This document shows positions 37,282 through 45,446 of a stretch of 45,898 nucleotides of DNA, in pieces. The DNA comes from an uncultured Saprospiraceae bacterium. Its GTDB lineage: Bacteria > Bacteroidota > Bacteroidia > Chitinophagales > Saprospiraceae. The notes beneath the pieces are model-generated. The model searched no databases. It was not told where the DNA came from and saw only the letters and a list, made by a program, of their open reading frames with translations. The stretch's first letter is position 1; each line of letters begins with the position of its first letter. Position numbers and translations under genes: made by a program. The DNA lies in assembly GCA_937969415.1 (NCBI GenBank), contig CALBWK010000115.1, positions 1-45,898 of the forward strand, written 5' to 3'.

Positions 37282-39951
37282 TTGATAAAGATTTTCCGAT
37301 ACACGTGCCTTTGCGCACTCTTTCTTCTATCTATAACATCTATGCAGTCGCAGGATGTAATACCTGATGAAATTATCATTGATTATTCTGGGATCGACAA
37401 AACCCTGAGAGAAGTCATCTTCGATCTGAGCAATATCAGTGGTGTAACTATTGCCTTTCAAGAGGAGATTATTCCAGGAGATTCTCTAATTAATTTTTCT
37501 GTAAGACAACAAGAAGTCGGTACTGTTCTTAACTACCTACTCGATCGTCACAGCGTAGAGTATAAAATAATAGGGGATCAAATTGTTTTAGTTAAAAATC
37601 GGTATCGACGTAAAGACGAATCTGTTACTGTCTCTGGTTATCTGACTGATTTGCAATCTGGAGAAGCGCTTATCAGTGCAAATATTTTTCTCTATGACGA
37701 ATCGGCGGGAACAGTCTCTAACGACTATGGTTTTTATAGTCTTACTGTACCCAGTGGAACCCAACAGATATACTATTCCTACTTGGGTTATATGACAGAT
37801 ATTAAGGAGTTGCCTTTGCGGTATGATACAATAGTTAATATAAAACTAGATCCCAATAATCTTCTCGATGAAATAGTCATAACAGATACAAGGAAAATAA
37901 AAGTCAATGAAGAAGTAGAAATGTCTCAGAATGCTTCACTCAACATCTTACCACTAGATAGAATTAACTCAAGTCTCCCAGTAGGAGGAGAGCCAGATGT
38001 AATGCGCTTGGCTTATACGATGCCAGGCGTAACTTCAGGATCTGATGGCTTTGGAGGGATGAGTGTGAGAGGTGGTTCAACAAATCAGAATTTAATTCTT
38101 TTTGATGGTATACCTGTCTACAATTCCAATCAACTCTTTGGAATGTTTAGCATCTTTAATTCCAATGTGGTTAAAAGCGCTAAGCTGTACAAAGGCGCTT
38201 TCCCATCACACTATTCTGGACGTCTATCTTCTGTTATGGATATCAGAACAAGAGATGGTAACAATCAGAGATTGGCAGGAGATGTTTCTATCGGTCTGCT
38301 TACAGCAAAGGCTTCAATAGAGGGGCCTATTATTAAAAATAAGGCTTCTTTTTTAGTATCGGCGAGGCGAACAACTGTCGATTCTTGGTTAAGGTCTTTT
38401 AACAATTTTGTCAATAATGATCCGCTAATAGATAGAGATACACGAATTAGTTTTTATGATGTCAATGCGAAACTTAACTTTAATGTAGGGGCCTCTTCAA
38501 AAATTCATCTGAGCTATTACAAGGGAAGAGATAATTTTGACAACTCTGTGTCGACACTTACGTCTGATATGTTGTTTGACGACCTAGATGAGTTGAGCTG
38601 GAATTCTGGAAACCAGTTGCTTTCATTAAGATGGAATGGGCAACTGGGTGCAAAATCTTTTTACAACTTTACAGCCTATAAATCCTCATATGATTTTGCA
38701 TCATTTGACCATGATAGGGTAGATCAACTTGGGGCAGCAGGAAACTTTATAAGCACAACTTATGATGCAGGTTTTTACGAGACTATCATTGAGGATTTAG
38801 GATTAAGATTAGATATTGATATCGATCCGAATCCTAAGCATAAAATAAAATTAGGCGGTGGCTTTATTGCACATGATTTCAAACCACTCTTCATCTTTGC
38901 CAATGATAGAGACAATCTCAGGCCCGCAGAGGAACTTCTCACGCAAGAGATTTTGGATGAGGAGGGAGACAATGTAAATATCCAAGGGTCGGAACTCGAT
39001 TTCTTTGTAGAAGACGAAATTAAGCTCGGTCAACATACAACTGTAAATATTGGGTACAACCAAATGGTTATTTCAGCTGGCAAAACTTTCTTTATTCCAC
39101 AACCAAGATTCCTATTTAAAACTGGTTCAGAAAAATATACTTTCAAAGCATCCTGGGGTAGGATGGGTCAGTTTCTACATTCTTTATCCAATACTGGTCT
39201 CGGTGTTCCATCAGATGTTTGGTTGACATCTACAGAGCGGCTAGCTCCAGAAATTTCTTGGATAGGAACCATTGGGCAATTCTTCCAGACAAAAAACCAA
39301 ACAGTTATTGGTGTCGAGGCATTCTATAAGGAACTCAAAAATGTAACGCGGTATGGGACTGGTATTTTGAGACTTGAAGAGGGTACGAATTGGGAAGATG
39401 ATATCCCATTAGGAACAGGAACATCCTATGGTCTTGAAACATCAGTATCCAATAGTAGAGGTAAAACCAATATACTTGGCTCCTACACCTTGTCTTGGGC
39501 CAACAGAAGTTTTGAAGCCATCAATAGAGGAGAATCATTTAGGTTTCGTTACGATAGGAGGCACGTGATCAATTTCAGCCTAATTCACAAATTCAATGAA
39601 AATGTAGAGTTTTCTACAAACTGGGAGTTTGGCTCTGGTACACCTATTACACTACCTTCCAGAAGCAGTTACAATTATATAGATGATAATGACAGACTGA
39701 CAGTAGTACGCGTATTTTCCGAGATTAACAATGATGAATTACCAGCGTATCATCGCCTAGATCTTGGGTTCAATTTCTATAGTGACTATAAGTGGGGTAA
39801 AACAAAATTAACCCTTGGATTATACAATGTATATGGACGTATAAATCCACTTTATGTTGATGAAATAATCAACTCTGACCTTACAATTAGGTATGAACAG
39901 TTCTTTCTGTTCAAATTCTTACCGACTTTTAGCTATGGCATTAGCTTTTAA
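37282..39951 (+). CDS. TonB-dependent outer-membrane receptor with N-terminal STN signalling domain
   Basis: This 889-residue protein starts with a TTG and a signal peptide (MIKIFRYTCLCALFLLSITS). Next is an STN domain (residues ~30-105: IDYSGIDKTLREVIFDLSNI to YKIIGDQIVLVKN), which contacts the anti-sigma factor. A carboxypeptidase-regulatory-like domain follows (VSGYLTDLQSGEALISANIF), then a plug domain (MRLAYTMPGVTSGSDGFGG, SVRGGSTNQNLILFDGIPVYN) and a 22-strand-type barrel ending in FLPTFSYGISF. It imports a ligand with TonB energy and signals to the FecR/ECF pair. The ligand is unknown; no SusD is present, so iron or another small molecule is as likely as a glycan. Confidence 0.93.
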   Translation: MIKIFRYTCLCALFLLSITSMQSQDVIPDEIIIDYSGIDKTLREVIFDLSNISGVTIAFQEEIIPGDSLINFSVRQQEVGTVLNYLLDRHSVEYKIIGDQIVLVKNRYRRKDESVTVSGYLTDLQSGEALISANIFLYDESAGTVSNDYGFYSLTVPSGTQQIYYSYLGYMTDIKELPLRYDTIVNIKLDPNNLLDEIVITDTRKIKVNEEVEMSQNASLNILPLDRINSSLPVGGEPDVMRLAYTMPGVTSGSDGFGGMSVRGGSTNQNLILFDGIPVYNSNQLFGMFSIFNSNVVKSAKLYKGAFPSHYSGRLSSVMDIRTRDGNNQRLAGDVSIGLLTAKASIEGPIIKNKASFLVSARRTTVDSWLRSFNNFVNNDPLIDRDTRISFYDVNAKLNFNVGASSKIHLSYYKGRDNFDNSVSTLTSDMLFDDLDELSWNSGNQLLSLRWNGQLGAKSFYNFTAYKSSYDFASFDHDRVDQLGAAGNFISTTYDAGFYETIIEDLGLRLDIDIDPNPKHKIKLGGGFIAHDFKPLFIFANDRDNLRPAEELLTQEILDEEGDNVNIQGSELDFFVEDEIKLGQHTTVNIGYNQMVISAGKTFFIPQPRFLFKTGSEKYTFKASWGRMGQFLHSLSNTGLGVPSDVWLTSTERLAPEISWIGTIGQFFQTKNQTVIGVEAFYKELKNVTRYGTGILRLEEGTNWEDDIPLGTGTSYGLETSVSNSRGKTNILGSYTLSWANRSFEAINRGESFRFRYDRRHVINFSLIHKFNENVEFSTNWEFGSGTPITLPSRSSYNYIDDNDRLTVVRVFSEINNDELPAYHRLDLGFNFYSDYKWGKTKLTLGLYNVYGRINPLYVDEIINSDLTIRYEQFFLFKFLPTFSYGISF

Positions 39952-40075
39952 CACAATTTAGCTATTCTTCCTTAGTTAATATAGTTAAAAAAAAAGCCAA
40001 TTAGTGGGCAATATATTACCTTTGAAGCGTTACTAATTTGGTTCATTCACGTCTAAATACTGATACTCTTTACAA

Positions 40076-40963
40076 TTGAAGCCAACCACTTACATATTTG
40101 CTTTAGTCATAATGTTACTTTTTGTAACATCTTGCTCAGAAGACTTCACCCCTCAAAATGAAGACACTGATAAGCAGGCTGTCATATTGTCAGAATTTGA
40201 AGTTGGCGATAATGAAATAGAGATGACTCTGACGACAACCTTTAGTCTCAATGAAGGTCCTTCAGATCCAGGACAGCAACTCAGAGATTCAAGTAACGAG
40301 CCTTTTCTTTCCAATTTAGATAATGGAGCTACAAACAAGACTTTCAGATACTTTTCTGAGAGCCAAAAGTGGATAAATGATGGTTTCCAATTTCAACCGG
40401 GTCACACCATAAGTCTAACAGCAAATCTCAGCGTTGTAGGTTTGGATAATATTTACGCAGAAACTACTGTACCTATCGCTGGTGAAATCAATGTTCCAAC
40501 TGAGGTTGCCACTGATAATGGTGATACATATGATTTCTCAGTAGAGCTATCTATTCCTGAATTAGAAGACAACTTTTATCATATCACACCATATATTTCG
40601 GAGGATGCTAATTCTAGTTCTAAGCAGTACCTGAATGTAACTGGATCCACTTTTGGAAACGCCACAGTTTTCGGGCTTTCGCATGTGGATGGCATACTTA
40701 TTGATATTGATAGAATGGATAATACGAATACATTTAATCTAAGTATTAAAAAATCAGAATTATCCTCCAATCCATCTAAAATCTACCTTCAAGTTAAGAC
40801 TGTCGCCAAAGAGTATTATGATTTTCATAGATCATTGACTCTACAATCTGAATCTGACCAAGGACCTTTTGATGCTCCGTTTCCTACGGTAACAAACATC
40901 GAACGAGGTCAAGGAATTTTTACGGCATACACAGTTACTTTGGATTCCATCAGAGTGGAATAG
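40076..40963 (+). CDS. DUF4249 lipoprotein, partner of the TonB receptor
   Basis: This 295-residue protein has a lipoprotein signal (YIFALVIMLLFVTSC) from a TTG start at 40076. The body matches DUF4249: paired beta-domains with PGHTISLTANLSVVGLDNIYAETTVP, a SVELSIPELEDNFYHITPYI strand and a C-terminal LQVKTVAKEYYDFHRSL. DUF4249 proteins usually follow TonB receptors of this STN type and probably sit on the outer membrane as ligand-binding partners, analogous to SusD. It lies 124 bases after the receptor; that gap holds no clear terminator. Confidence 0.82.
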   Translation: MKPTTYIFALVIMLLFVTSCSEDFTPQNEDTDKQAVILSEFEVGDNEIEMTLTTTFSLNEGPSDPGQQLRDSSNEPFLSNLDNGATNKTFRYFSESQKWINDGFQFQPGHTISLTANLSVVGLDNIYAETTVPIAGEINVPTEVATDNGDTYDFSVELSIPELEDNFYHITPYISEDANSSSKQYLNVTGSTFGNATVFGLSHVDGILIDIDRMDNTNTFNLSIKKSELSSNPSKIYLQVKTVAKEYYDFHRSLTLQSESDQGPFDAPFPTVTNIERGQGIFTAYTVTLDSIRVE

Positions 40964-41015
40964 TGTAGGTTCTTTTTTCTTTATCCATCTTCATTTTATT
41001 CATCGTCTACCTAGT

Positions 41016-41030
41016 TATGGTCTAACCATA
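41016..41030. promoter_or_regulatory. Inverted repeat upstream of the Crp/Fnr gene
   Basis: TATGGT-CTA-ACCATA is a perfect 6-bp dyad 38 bases before the start codon, a plausible operator for autoregulation or for another dimeric regulator. Confidence 0.3.
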
Positions 41031-41068
41031 GCCTTAAACGATTAATTACAAATACCGAAAACTGAAGA

Positions 41069-41749
41069 ATGGATTTAAATGCTAAGGCCCAATACTTATC
41101 AGAAGTATCACTATTTGAAAGCCTACCACAAGAGGACTTACTTGATTTAGCTTCTCTATCAACCATTAAGAAGTACAGCAAACATCAGATTATTTACCGT
41201 GTAGAAGATGAGCCAGAAGAAGTATTCATCTTGATAAATGGGATAATCAAGATTATATCAAAATCTGGAGAGGGAAGAGAGGTTATAAAGACAATCATAC
41301 ATCCTAAGACACTGTTCGGAATGGAGTACTTATCAGGACAAGGTCAGAGATTGAATACAGCCAAATCTATAGATAAGGACATAATTTGTTTCTCTATTAA
41401 CTCTCAAGAGTTTAAGGCGTATTTGAAGGATAATTGGCAATTGACTGAGAAATTCATCAAAATGCTAGGTCGTAAGCTGAGCTACCTAGAAGATAGATTC
41501 GAATCCCTGGTATTTAAAGATGCTAGAGAGAGAATCATTGATTTCCTTAAGGACAACGCTAAGACTAATGGCAGACAAGTAGGACTGGAGATGCTTATCA
41601 AGCACAGCCTTACACAGCAAGATATAGCCAACTATACCGGGACATCTAGACAGACTGTTACCTATGTCCTAAATGACCTAAAAAGGCAAAATCAGATCTA
41701 CTTCAAGAGAAAGAGCATATTAATTAGAGATATCGCAAATCTTTCTTAG
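41069..41749 (+). CDS. Crp/Fnr family transcriptional regulator
   Basis: This 226-residue protein has an N-terminal cyclic-nucleotide-binding-like barrel (SLFESLPQEDLLDLASLSTIKKYSKHQIIYR, EEVFILINGIIKIISKSGEGREV), a long dimer helix, and a C-terminal Crp-type winged helix (HSLTQQDIANYTGTSRQTVTYVLNDLKRQNQI). The phosphate-binding cassette lacks the canonical RxSxxxE of cAMP-binding Crp, and there is no N-terminal cysteine cluster like Fnr, so the signal is unknown. A possible operator dyad precedes it. Confidence 0.9.
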   Translation: MDLNAKAQYLSEVSLFESLPQEDLLDLASLSTIKKYSKHQIIYRVEDEPEEVFILINGIIKIISKSGEGREVIKTIIHPKTLFGMEYLSGQGQRLNTAKSIDKDIICFSINSQEFKAYLKDNWQLTEKFIKMLGRKLSYLEDRFESLVFKDARERIIDFLKDNAKTNGRQVGLEMLIKHSLTQQDIANYTGTSRQTVTYVLNDLKRQNQIYFKRKSILIRDIANLS

Positions 41750-41779
41750 AAGTAAGTTTCAGATTATAAGAATACATCA

Positions 41780-41787
41780 TACATTTG
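41780..41787 (+). promoter_or_regulatory. -7 promoter box upstream of tRNA-Ser
   Basis: TACATTTG matches TAnnTTTG, with a TTTC 19 bases upstream as a partial -33 element, 37 bases before the tRNA. A hairpin follows at once. Confidence 0.5.
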
Positions 41788-41788
41788 C

Positions 41789-41817
41789 AGTCGCTTCTGA
41801 AGAGGAGCGACTTTTTC
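41789..41817 (+). terminator. Hairpin with T-run between the Crp/Fnr gene and tRNA-Ser
   Basis: AGTCGCTTCT pairs with AGGAGCGACT (one G-U pair) around a 4-base loop, followed by TTTTT. It has the shape of a rho-independent terminator for the Crp/Fnr gene 40 bases upstream. It starts two bases after a consensus promoter box, so it could instead form at the 5' end of the tRNA transcript. Confidence 0.6.
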
Positions 41818-41823
41818 AATAAA

Positions 41824-41909
41824 GGAGGAATGGCAGAGCTGGTTTAATGCACTAGTCTTGAAAACTAGCGTGCGGCAACGTACCGGGGGTTCGAATCCCT
41901 CTTCCTCCG
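41824..41909 (+). tRNA. tRNA-Ser (anticodon TGA)
   Basis: This 86-base class II tRNA has acceptor GGAGGAA/TTCCTCC with discriminator G, anticodon stem CTAGT/ACTAG around CTTGAAA (TGA), a long variable arm (CGTGCGGCAACGTAC region) and T arm GGGGG-TTCGAAT-CCCTC. The long variable arm and the discriminator fit serine. CCA is not encoded. Confidence 0.95.
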
Positions 41910-41914
41910 CTTCC

Positions 41915-41949
41915 AAAAAGCTCTAAATAGGAATATTTAGGGCTTTTTT
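41915..41949 (+). terminator. Terminator after tRNA-Ser, likely bidirectional
   Basis: AAAAAGCTCTAAATA and TATTTAGGGCTTTTT form a 15-bp stem with one G-U pair and a short loop, ending in TTTTTT. The A-run on the left allows it to serve the convergent hydrolase gene (stop at 41967) on the other strand as well. Confidence 0.75.
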
Positions 41950-41966
41950 GATTTAGGGCTAATTCT

Positions 41967-42815
41967 CTACCCAAGTACTTCGTTGACTTCACAAGCTCGC
42001 ATACTATACCTGCCCTTCTCGTCTCGTTCTAACTGACCGAATGCTTGATCCTTATCGTGCTCAAACATCACATACGTCTCCTCATTTAATATTTTCTCAT
42101 AGAAGACACCCTTTTCTTTGAGTGTCACTAGAGGTCTGATATCATAAGACATTACATACGGCATTCTTACGTGTCCAATCGAAGGCAAAAGATCTGCCGC
42201 ATAAACAATCCTTTTATCACCAATCATAATCGTTGGGACCATCATAGCAGTCGTGTGACCATTATAGAAGTCTACAGTAATGTTTTCCGAAAAGTGAATG
42301 CCGTCCTGAACATCTAAGTATTTCAACTTCTTATGCTCTATTAAAGGCACGATGTTCTCCTTAAGGAAAGAGGCTTTTTCTCTGAAATTAGGCTTTAGAG
42401 CTGATTCCAAATGAGCCTCATTGGTCCAGTAGGTAGCATTGGGAAATACGGGTATAATGTCGCCAGTCTCTGACCGCATCAATGCACCTCCACAGTGATC
42501 AAAATGTAAATGTGTCAGAAACACATCTGTGATCTCCTCTAGAGCCACTCCTGCATTCTCCAATCCTCTTACTAACCCAATAGTATTATGTGGCTGAAAG
42601 TGAGATCTAAACCGCTCGTCTTGCTTATCGCCCATACCCGTATCAAACAACATCACTCTATCACCTTCCTTTACCAGTAAGCACCGCATCGCCCAAGTAC
42701 ACAAATTATCTTCATCAGGAGGATTCAGTTTGCGCCATAGTTTCTTGGGTACAACGCCATACATCGCACCACCATCAAGTTTGAAAAGACCTGTATTTAT
42801 AATCTTTAGTTCCAT
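41967..42815 (-). CDS. Metallo-beta-lactamase-fold hydrolase
   Basis: This 282-residue protein has the zinc-binding HxHxDH motif in VFLTHLHFDHCGGAL, with further ligand candidates His (NGHTTAMMVPT) and Asp (VYAADLLPS) and a C-terminal FEHDKD. The order resembles lactonase/alkylsulfatase-type MBL-fold hydrolases such as AiiA-like quorum-quenching lactonases, but the substrate is unproven; many family members act on other esters or lactones. It lies two bases after the T9SS type B gene and ends the minus-strand operon. Confidence 0.88.
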   Translation of the reverse strand: MELKIINTGLFKLDGGAMYGVVPKKLWRKLNPPDEDNLCTWAMRCLLVKEGDRVMLFDTGMGDKQDERFRSHFQPHNTIGLVRGLENAGVALEEITDVFLTHLHFDHCGGALMRSETGDIIPVFPNATYWTNEAHLESALKPNFREKASFLKENIVPLIEHKKLKYLDVQDGIHFSENITVDFYNGHTTAMMVPTIMIGDKRIVYAADLLPSIGHVRMPYVMSYDIRPLVTLKEKGVFYEKILNEETYVMFEHDKDQAFGQLERDEKGRYSMRACEVNEVLG

Positions 42816-42817
42816 TT

Positions 42818-44170
42818 CTATTTTATTAATATCAGTGTCCCGACACTTATATCTGCTGCCAATTCTGGATAGGTAATGTGGTATTGATAACTATAAGCTC
42901 CTGATTCTAATTCCGAACCACGAAAGCGGCCATCCCACCATAATGTAACTTCTCTTAATGGAGTATCTTGAATCTGAAAGAGTAAAGAGCCCCATCTGTC
43001 ATACACTTCAAATCTCTCTAGATGACCAATATTGTCGGGGTCATATTGTAATCCAAATGATCCATCAGAACCAATACCACCCGGATTAAATATTGTAGGA
43101 ATATAGACGCGAAATCTCTCAGGGCAACTCTGGTTAAATAAAGGATCTGTTGCTAATAAACAATCACCACACAAATCAATGATATGCGGACCTTCTGGTA
43201 TGCCCATACAATCAAAACATGACATCCCAAATTCAGGATCGAGCGGATCCAAACAAACACCGCAAGTATCTATCAACGAAGGACCATTTAGTACGCCAGC
43301 ACAATCAAGGCAACTTAGATTAAACTGTGGGTCGCTAGACTCTAGACACAGGCCGCAATCATCTACAGTTGCCAGTCCATTAAGTACACCAGCACAATCA
43401 CAAGTGGATAAAGTCACTTGATAATCAACAGTATCTACCGGACAGACTGGATGACCATCATTGACTAAATATTGTAGTGTGATAGTACCCTCTAGCCCTA
43501 AGGGATTGAAAAAATTATCTTCAACCCCAGGACCAATCCACTTGCCAGGAGTGCCTTGTTGAGGTATACTCTCTAACGATACGACAGTATCTTGATTACA
43601 CAATTCGAAAGGAAAAGGAGCTAACTCTGCACCGCAAAAACAATTAGCACCTTCAACCCCAAAAACTCTTGAGATATCAAGACCAGGAATACAACCACCT
43701 GTATTACCTCCGACGATTCGTATTGCCTTGACGACATCATCGTATGCATAATCATTGAGATCAAAGCTGTTGAGAGTGGCTCCATTGATCATATCTAGAA
43801 AGGTAAAGTTTATACCATCCGGACTTACAAACAGTTCTCCGAATTCCTGACCACCACCTATCTCCTCAATGAAGAGATCATCTTGATCTTCAGCATCGAA
43901 TACAAGATTGTCGGTAAAAGCCAGAGTTATAAAGCTGTTCTCAGTTATAGCTACAAGAGAATCATTATTGCCAAGTATAAAATCAGTTATATCAACTAGA
44001 TATACATTGCACAAGTCTGTCGTGCCATTATTGCCGTAGAAATCGCTAAAATTGGGATTAGCGTTACTATAAAATTGATCTATCACTTCATCAGCAAATT
44101 CTATCTGAGCACTTGCTATAACGGGCAGAGCTGTCAATAAATAGTACAAATAAAGCTTAAGCTTAGGCAT
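42818..44170 (-). CDS. T9SS type B secreted protein with Cys-rich repeats
   Basis: The protein has 450 residues from the ATG at 44170, giving signal peptide MPKLKLYLYYLLTALPVIASA; the ORF start at 44194 is rejected. An N-terminal region (IEFADEVIDQFYSNANPNFSD) looks like a secreted beta-sandwich. Residues ~255-350 contain three 31-residue Cys-rich repeats. The C-terminus (YIPTIFNPGGIGSDGSFGLQ, RFEVYDRWGSLLF, WWDGRFRGSELESGAYSYQY) is the gliding-associated type B sorting domain. It should be exported by T9SS; its role is unknown. Its ATG overlaps the cutA stop (TAATG), tying it to glycolytic and metal genes. Confidence 0.85.
   Translation of the reverse strand: MPKLKLYLYYLLTALPVIASAQIEFADEVIDQFYSNANPNFSDFYGNNGTTDLCNVYLVDITDFILGNNDSLVAITENSFITLAFTDNLVFDAEDQDDLFIEEIGGGQEFGELFVSPDGINFTFLDMINGATLNSFDLNDYAYDDVVKAIRIVGGNTGGCIPGLDISRVFGVEGANCFCGAELAPFPFELCNQDTVVSLESIPQQGTPGKWIGPGVEDNFFNPLGLEGTITLQYLVNDGHPVCPVDTVDYQVTLSTCDCAGVLNGLATVDDCGLCLESSDPQFNLSCLDCAGVLNGPSLIDTCGVCLDPLDPEFGMSCFDCMGIPEGPHIIDLCGDCLLATDPLFNQSCPERFRVYIPTIFNPGGIGSDGSFGLQYDPDNIGHLERFEVYDRWGSLLFQIQDTPLREVTLWWDGRFRGSELESGAYSYQYHITYPELAADISVGTLILIK
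43127..43405 (-). repeat. Three tandem 31-residue Cys-rich repeats
   Basis: Each unit follows C-x-D-C-x-G-x(3)-G-x(4)-D-x-C-G-x-C-L, with the variants CAGVLNGLATVDDCGLCL, CAGVLNGPSLIDTCGVCL and CMGIPEGPHIIDLCGDCL. The three units span exactly 279 bases. They resemble DCxGxxxG/DxCGxC repeats found in secreted Bacteroidota and other marine bacterial proteins and probably form disulfides. Confidence 0.8.
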
Positions 44171-44475
44171 TAATTGAGTTGCTGGTCCATCCAAGCAAGG
44201 TAAGAGTTATTTACCTCTGACACTTCTGAAATAATCATCGGTATGTCATAAGGGTGATTTCTCTTTAGAAATTTAACAGCTTCCTTTTTTCTGCTTATAG
44301 ATGTCTTAAGCACAAGCGTATACTCTGACTCTTCGTGAAACTTACCTTTCCAGTAATATTGGCTTATTGATTTCGAAATTCTAGAGCAAGCTGCTAGACG
44401 TTGGTCAAGGAGCTTTTTGCCAAGAGATAGAGCATCTTTTTTTCTTGATAGGGTAGTCGTGATAATTGCAATCAT
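44170..44475 (-). CDS. cutA: Divalent-cation tolerance protein CutA
   Basis: This 101-residue protein matches CutA over its whole length: LLDQRLAACSRISKSISQYYWKGKFHEESEYTLVLKTS, HPYDIPMIISEVSEVNNSYLAWM. CutA forms a stable trimer with a ferredoxin-like fold and is linked to copper or divalent-metal tolerance, although its biochemical role is unsettled. Its start overlaps the pfkA stop by four bases (ATGA), and its TAA overlaps the next start by one base. Confidence 0.93.
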   Translation of the reverse strand: MIAIITTTLSRKKDALSLGKKLLDQRLAACSRISKSISQYYWKGKFHEESEYTLVLKTSISRKKEAVKFLKRNHPYDIPMIISEVSEVNNSYLAWMDQQLN

Positions 44476-45446
44476 AGGGAGAGTATTTCTGCCATCTGAA
44501 TAATACCTTCTTCTGGTTCCTTTTTCTTTGTAATGGCTTCTATAAGTGGAGTATAGACTATCTTCTTATCTACCAGGCCGATCGCCACACCAGTTAGTCC
44601 ATCTATCAAAGCTCTTACCGCATTATACGAAAGCTTACTCGATAGATATCGGTCTGATGCCGTAGGTGCTCCCCCTCGCTGCAAGTGGCCGATGACCGCT
44701 GTACGGACATCCATATCTACAACTTCTTTAACCTTTTCGGCCATCTCGGCAGCACCACCGTTGGTATTCCCTTCAGCAACTATAACAAGATTAAATAATT
44801 TATTTCTTCTTCCTGCTTCTTTCAGATATGCGATGAACTCATTGATATCATCGTCTTTTTCTGGCAAAAACACCTTAGTTGCTCCACTCCCTATCCCTGT
44901 ATACAGTGCGATATAGCCACTATGTCGTCCCATCACCTCGATGAAAAACAAACGAGAATGAGAGTCTGCAGTATCTCGAATCTTGTCCACCGCCTCTACT
45001 GCAGTATTGATGGCTGTATCAAATCCAATGGTATAATCAGTACCATAAATATCATTATCAATAGTACCAGGTACCCCGACGACATTAATGTTGTGTTCTT
45101 CACCCAACTTCATAGCACCGGTATAACTACCATTCCCGCCGACGACAACGAGTCCCTCTACATTTTCATCTTTCAAGACTTGAGCGGCTTTGGCCCTACC
45201 TTCTGTGGTCATAAACTCTTCACTTCTTGCCGTCTTTAGTATCGTTCCTCCTCTGTGTATAATATTGGCTACATCACCCTTACGTAGGATCTTGACATCT
45301 CCATTAATAAGCCCATCATAGCCCCTATAGATGCCAAGCACTTCATACCCATAATAGATGGATGTCCTCACTATCGCTCTTACCGCTGCATTCATTCCAG
45401 GTGCATCTCCACCCGAGGTTAATACGGCTATTCTCTTCTTTGCCAT
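44472..45446 (-). CDS. pfkA: 6-phosphofructokinase
   Basis: This 324-residue protein is a bacterial PFK by length and motifs: LTSGGDAPGMNAAVRA, GIYRGYDGLI, PGTIDNDI (catalytic Asp130), GFDTA and MGRHSGYIAL. The nucleotide-binding loop reads GGNGSYTGAM; Gly106 at the specificity position favours ATP over pyrophosphate. Asn105 replaces the Asp (E. coli Asp103) that helps bind Mg. It phosphorylates fructose-6-phosphate in glycolysis. Its start overlaps the upstream kinase-like stop by one base (TAATG). Confidence 0.94.
   Translation of the reverse strand: MAKKRIAVLTSGGDAPGMNAAVRAIVRTSIYYGYEVLGIYRGYDGLINGDVKILRKGDVANIIHRGGTILKTARSEEFMTTEGRAKAAQVLKDENVEGLVVVGGNGSYTGAMKLGEEHNINVVGVPGTIDNDIYGTDYTIGFDTAINTAVEAVDKIRDTADSHSRLFFIEVMGRHSGYIALYTGIGSGATKVFLPEKDDDINEFIAYLKEAGRRNKLFNLVIVAEGNTNGGAAEMAEKVKEVVDMDVRTAVIGHLQRGGAPTASDRYLSSKLSYNAVRALIDGLTGVAIGLVDKKIVYTPLIEAITKKKEPEEGIIQMAEILSL

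Noticed and set aside
41967-42815. Quorum-quenching lactonase (AiiA) as a firm call
   Set aside because: The HxHxDH motif is shared by many MBL-fold hydrolases and there is no LuxI/LuxR system in the window, so only the fold is claimed.
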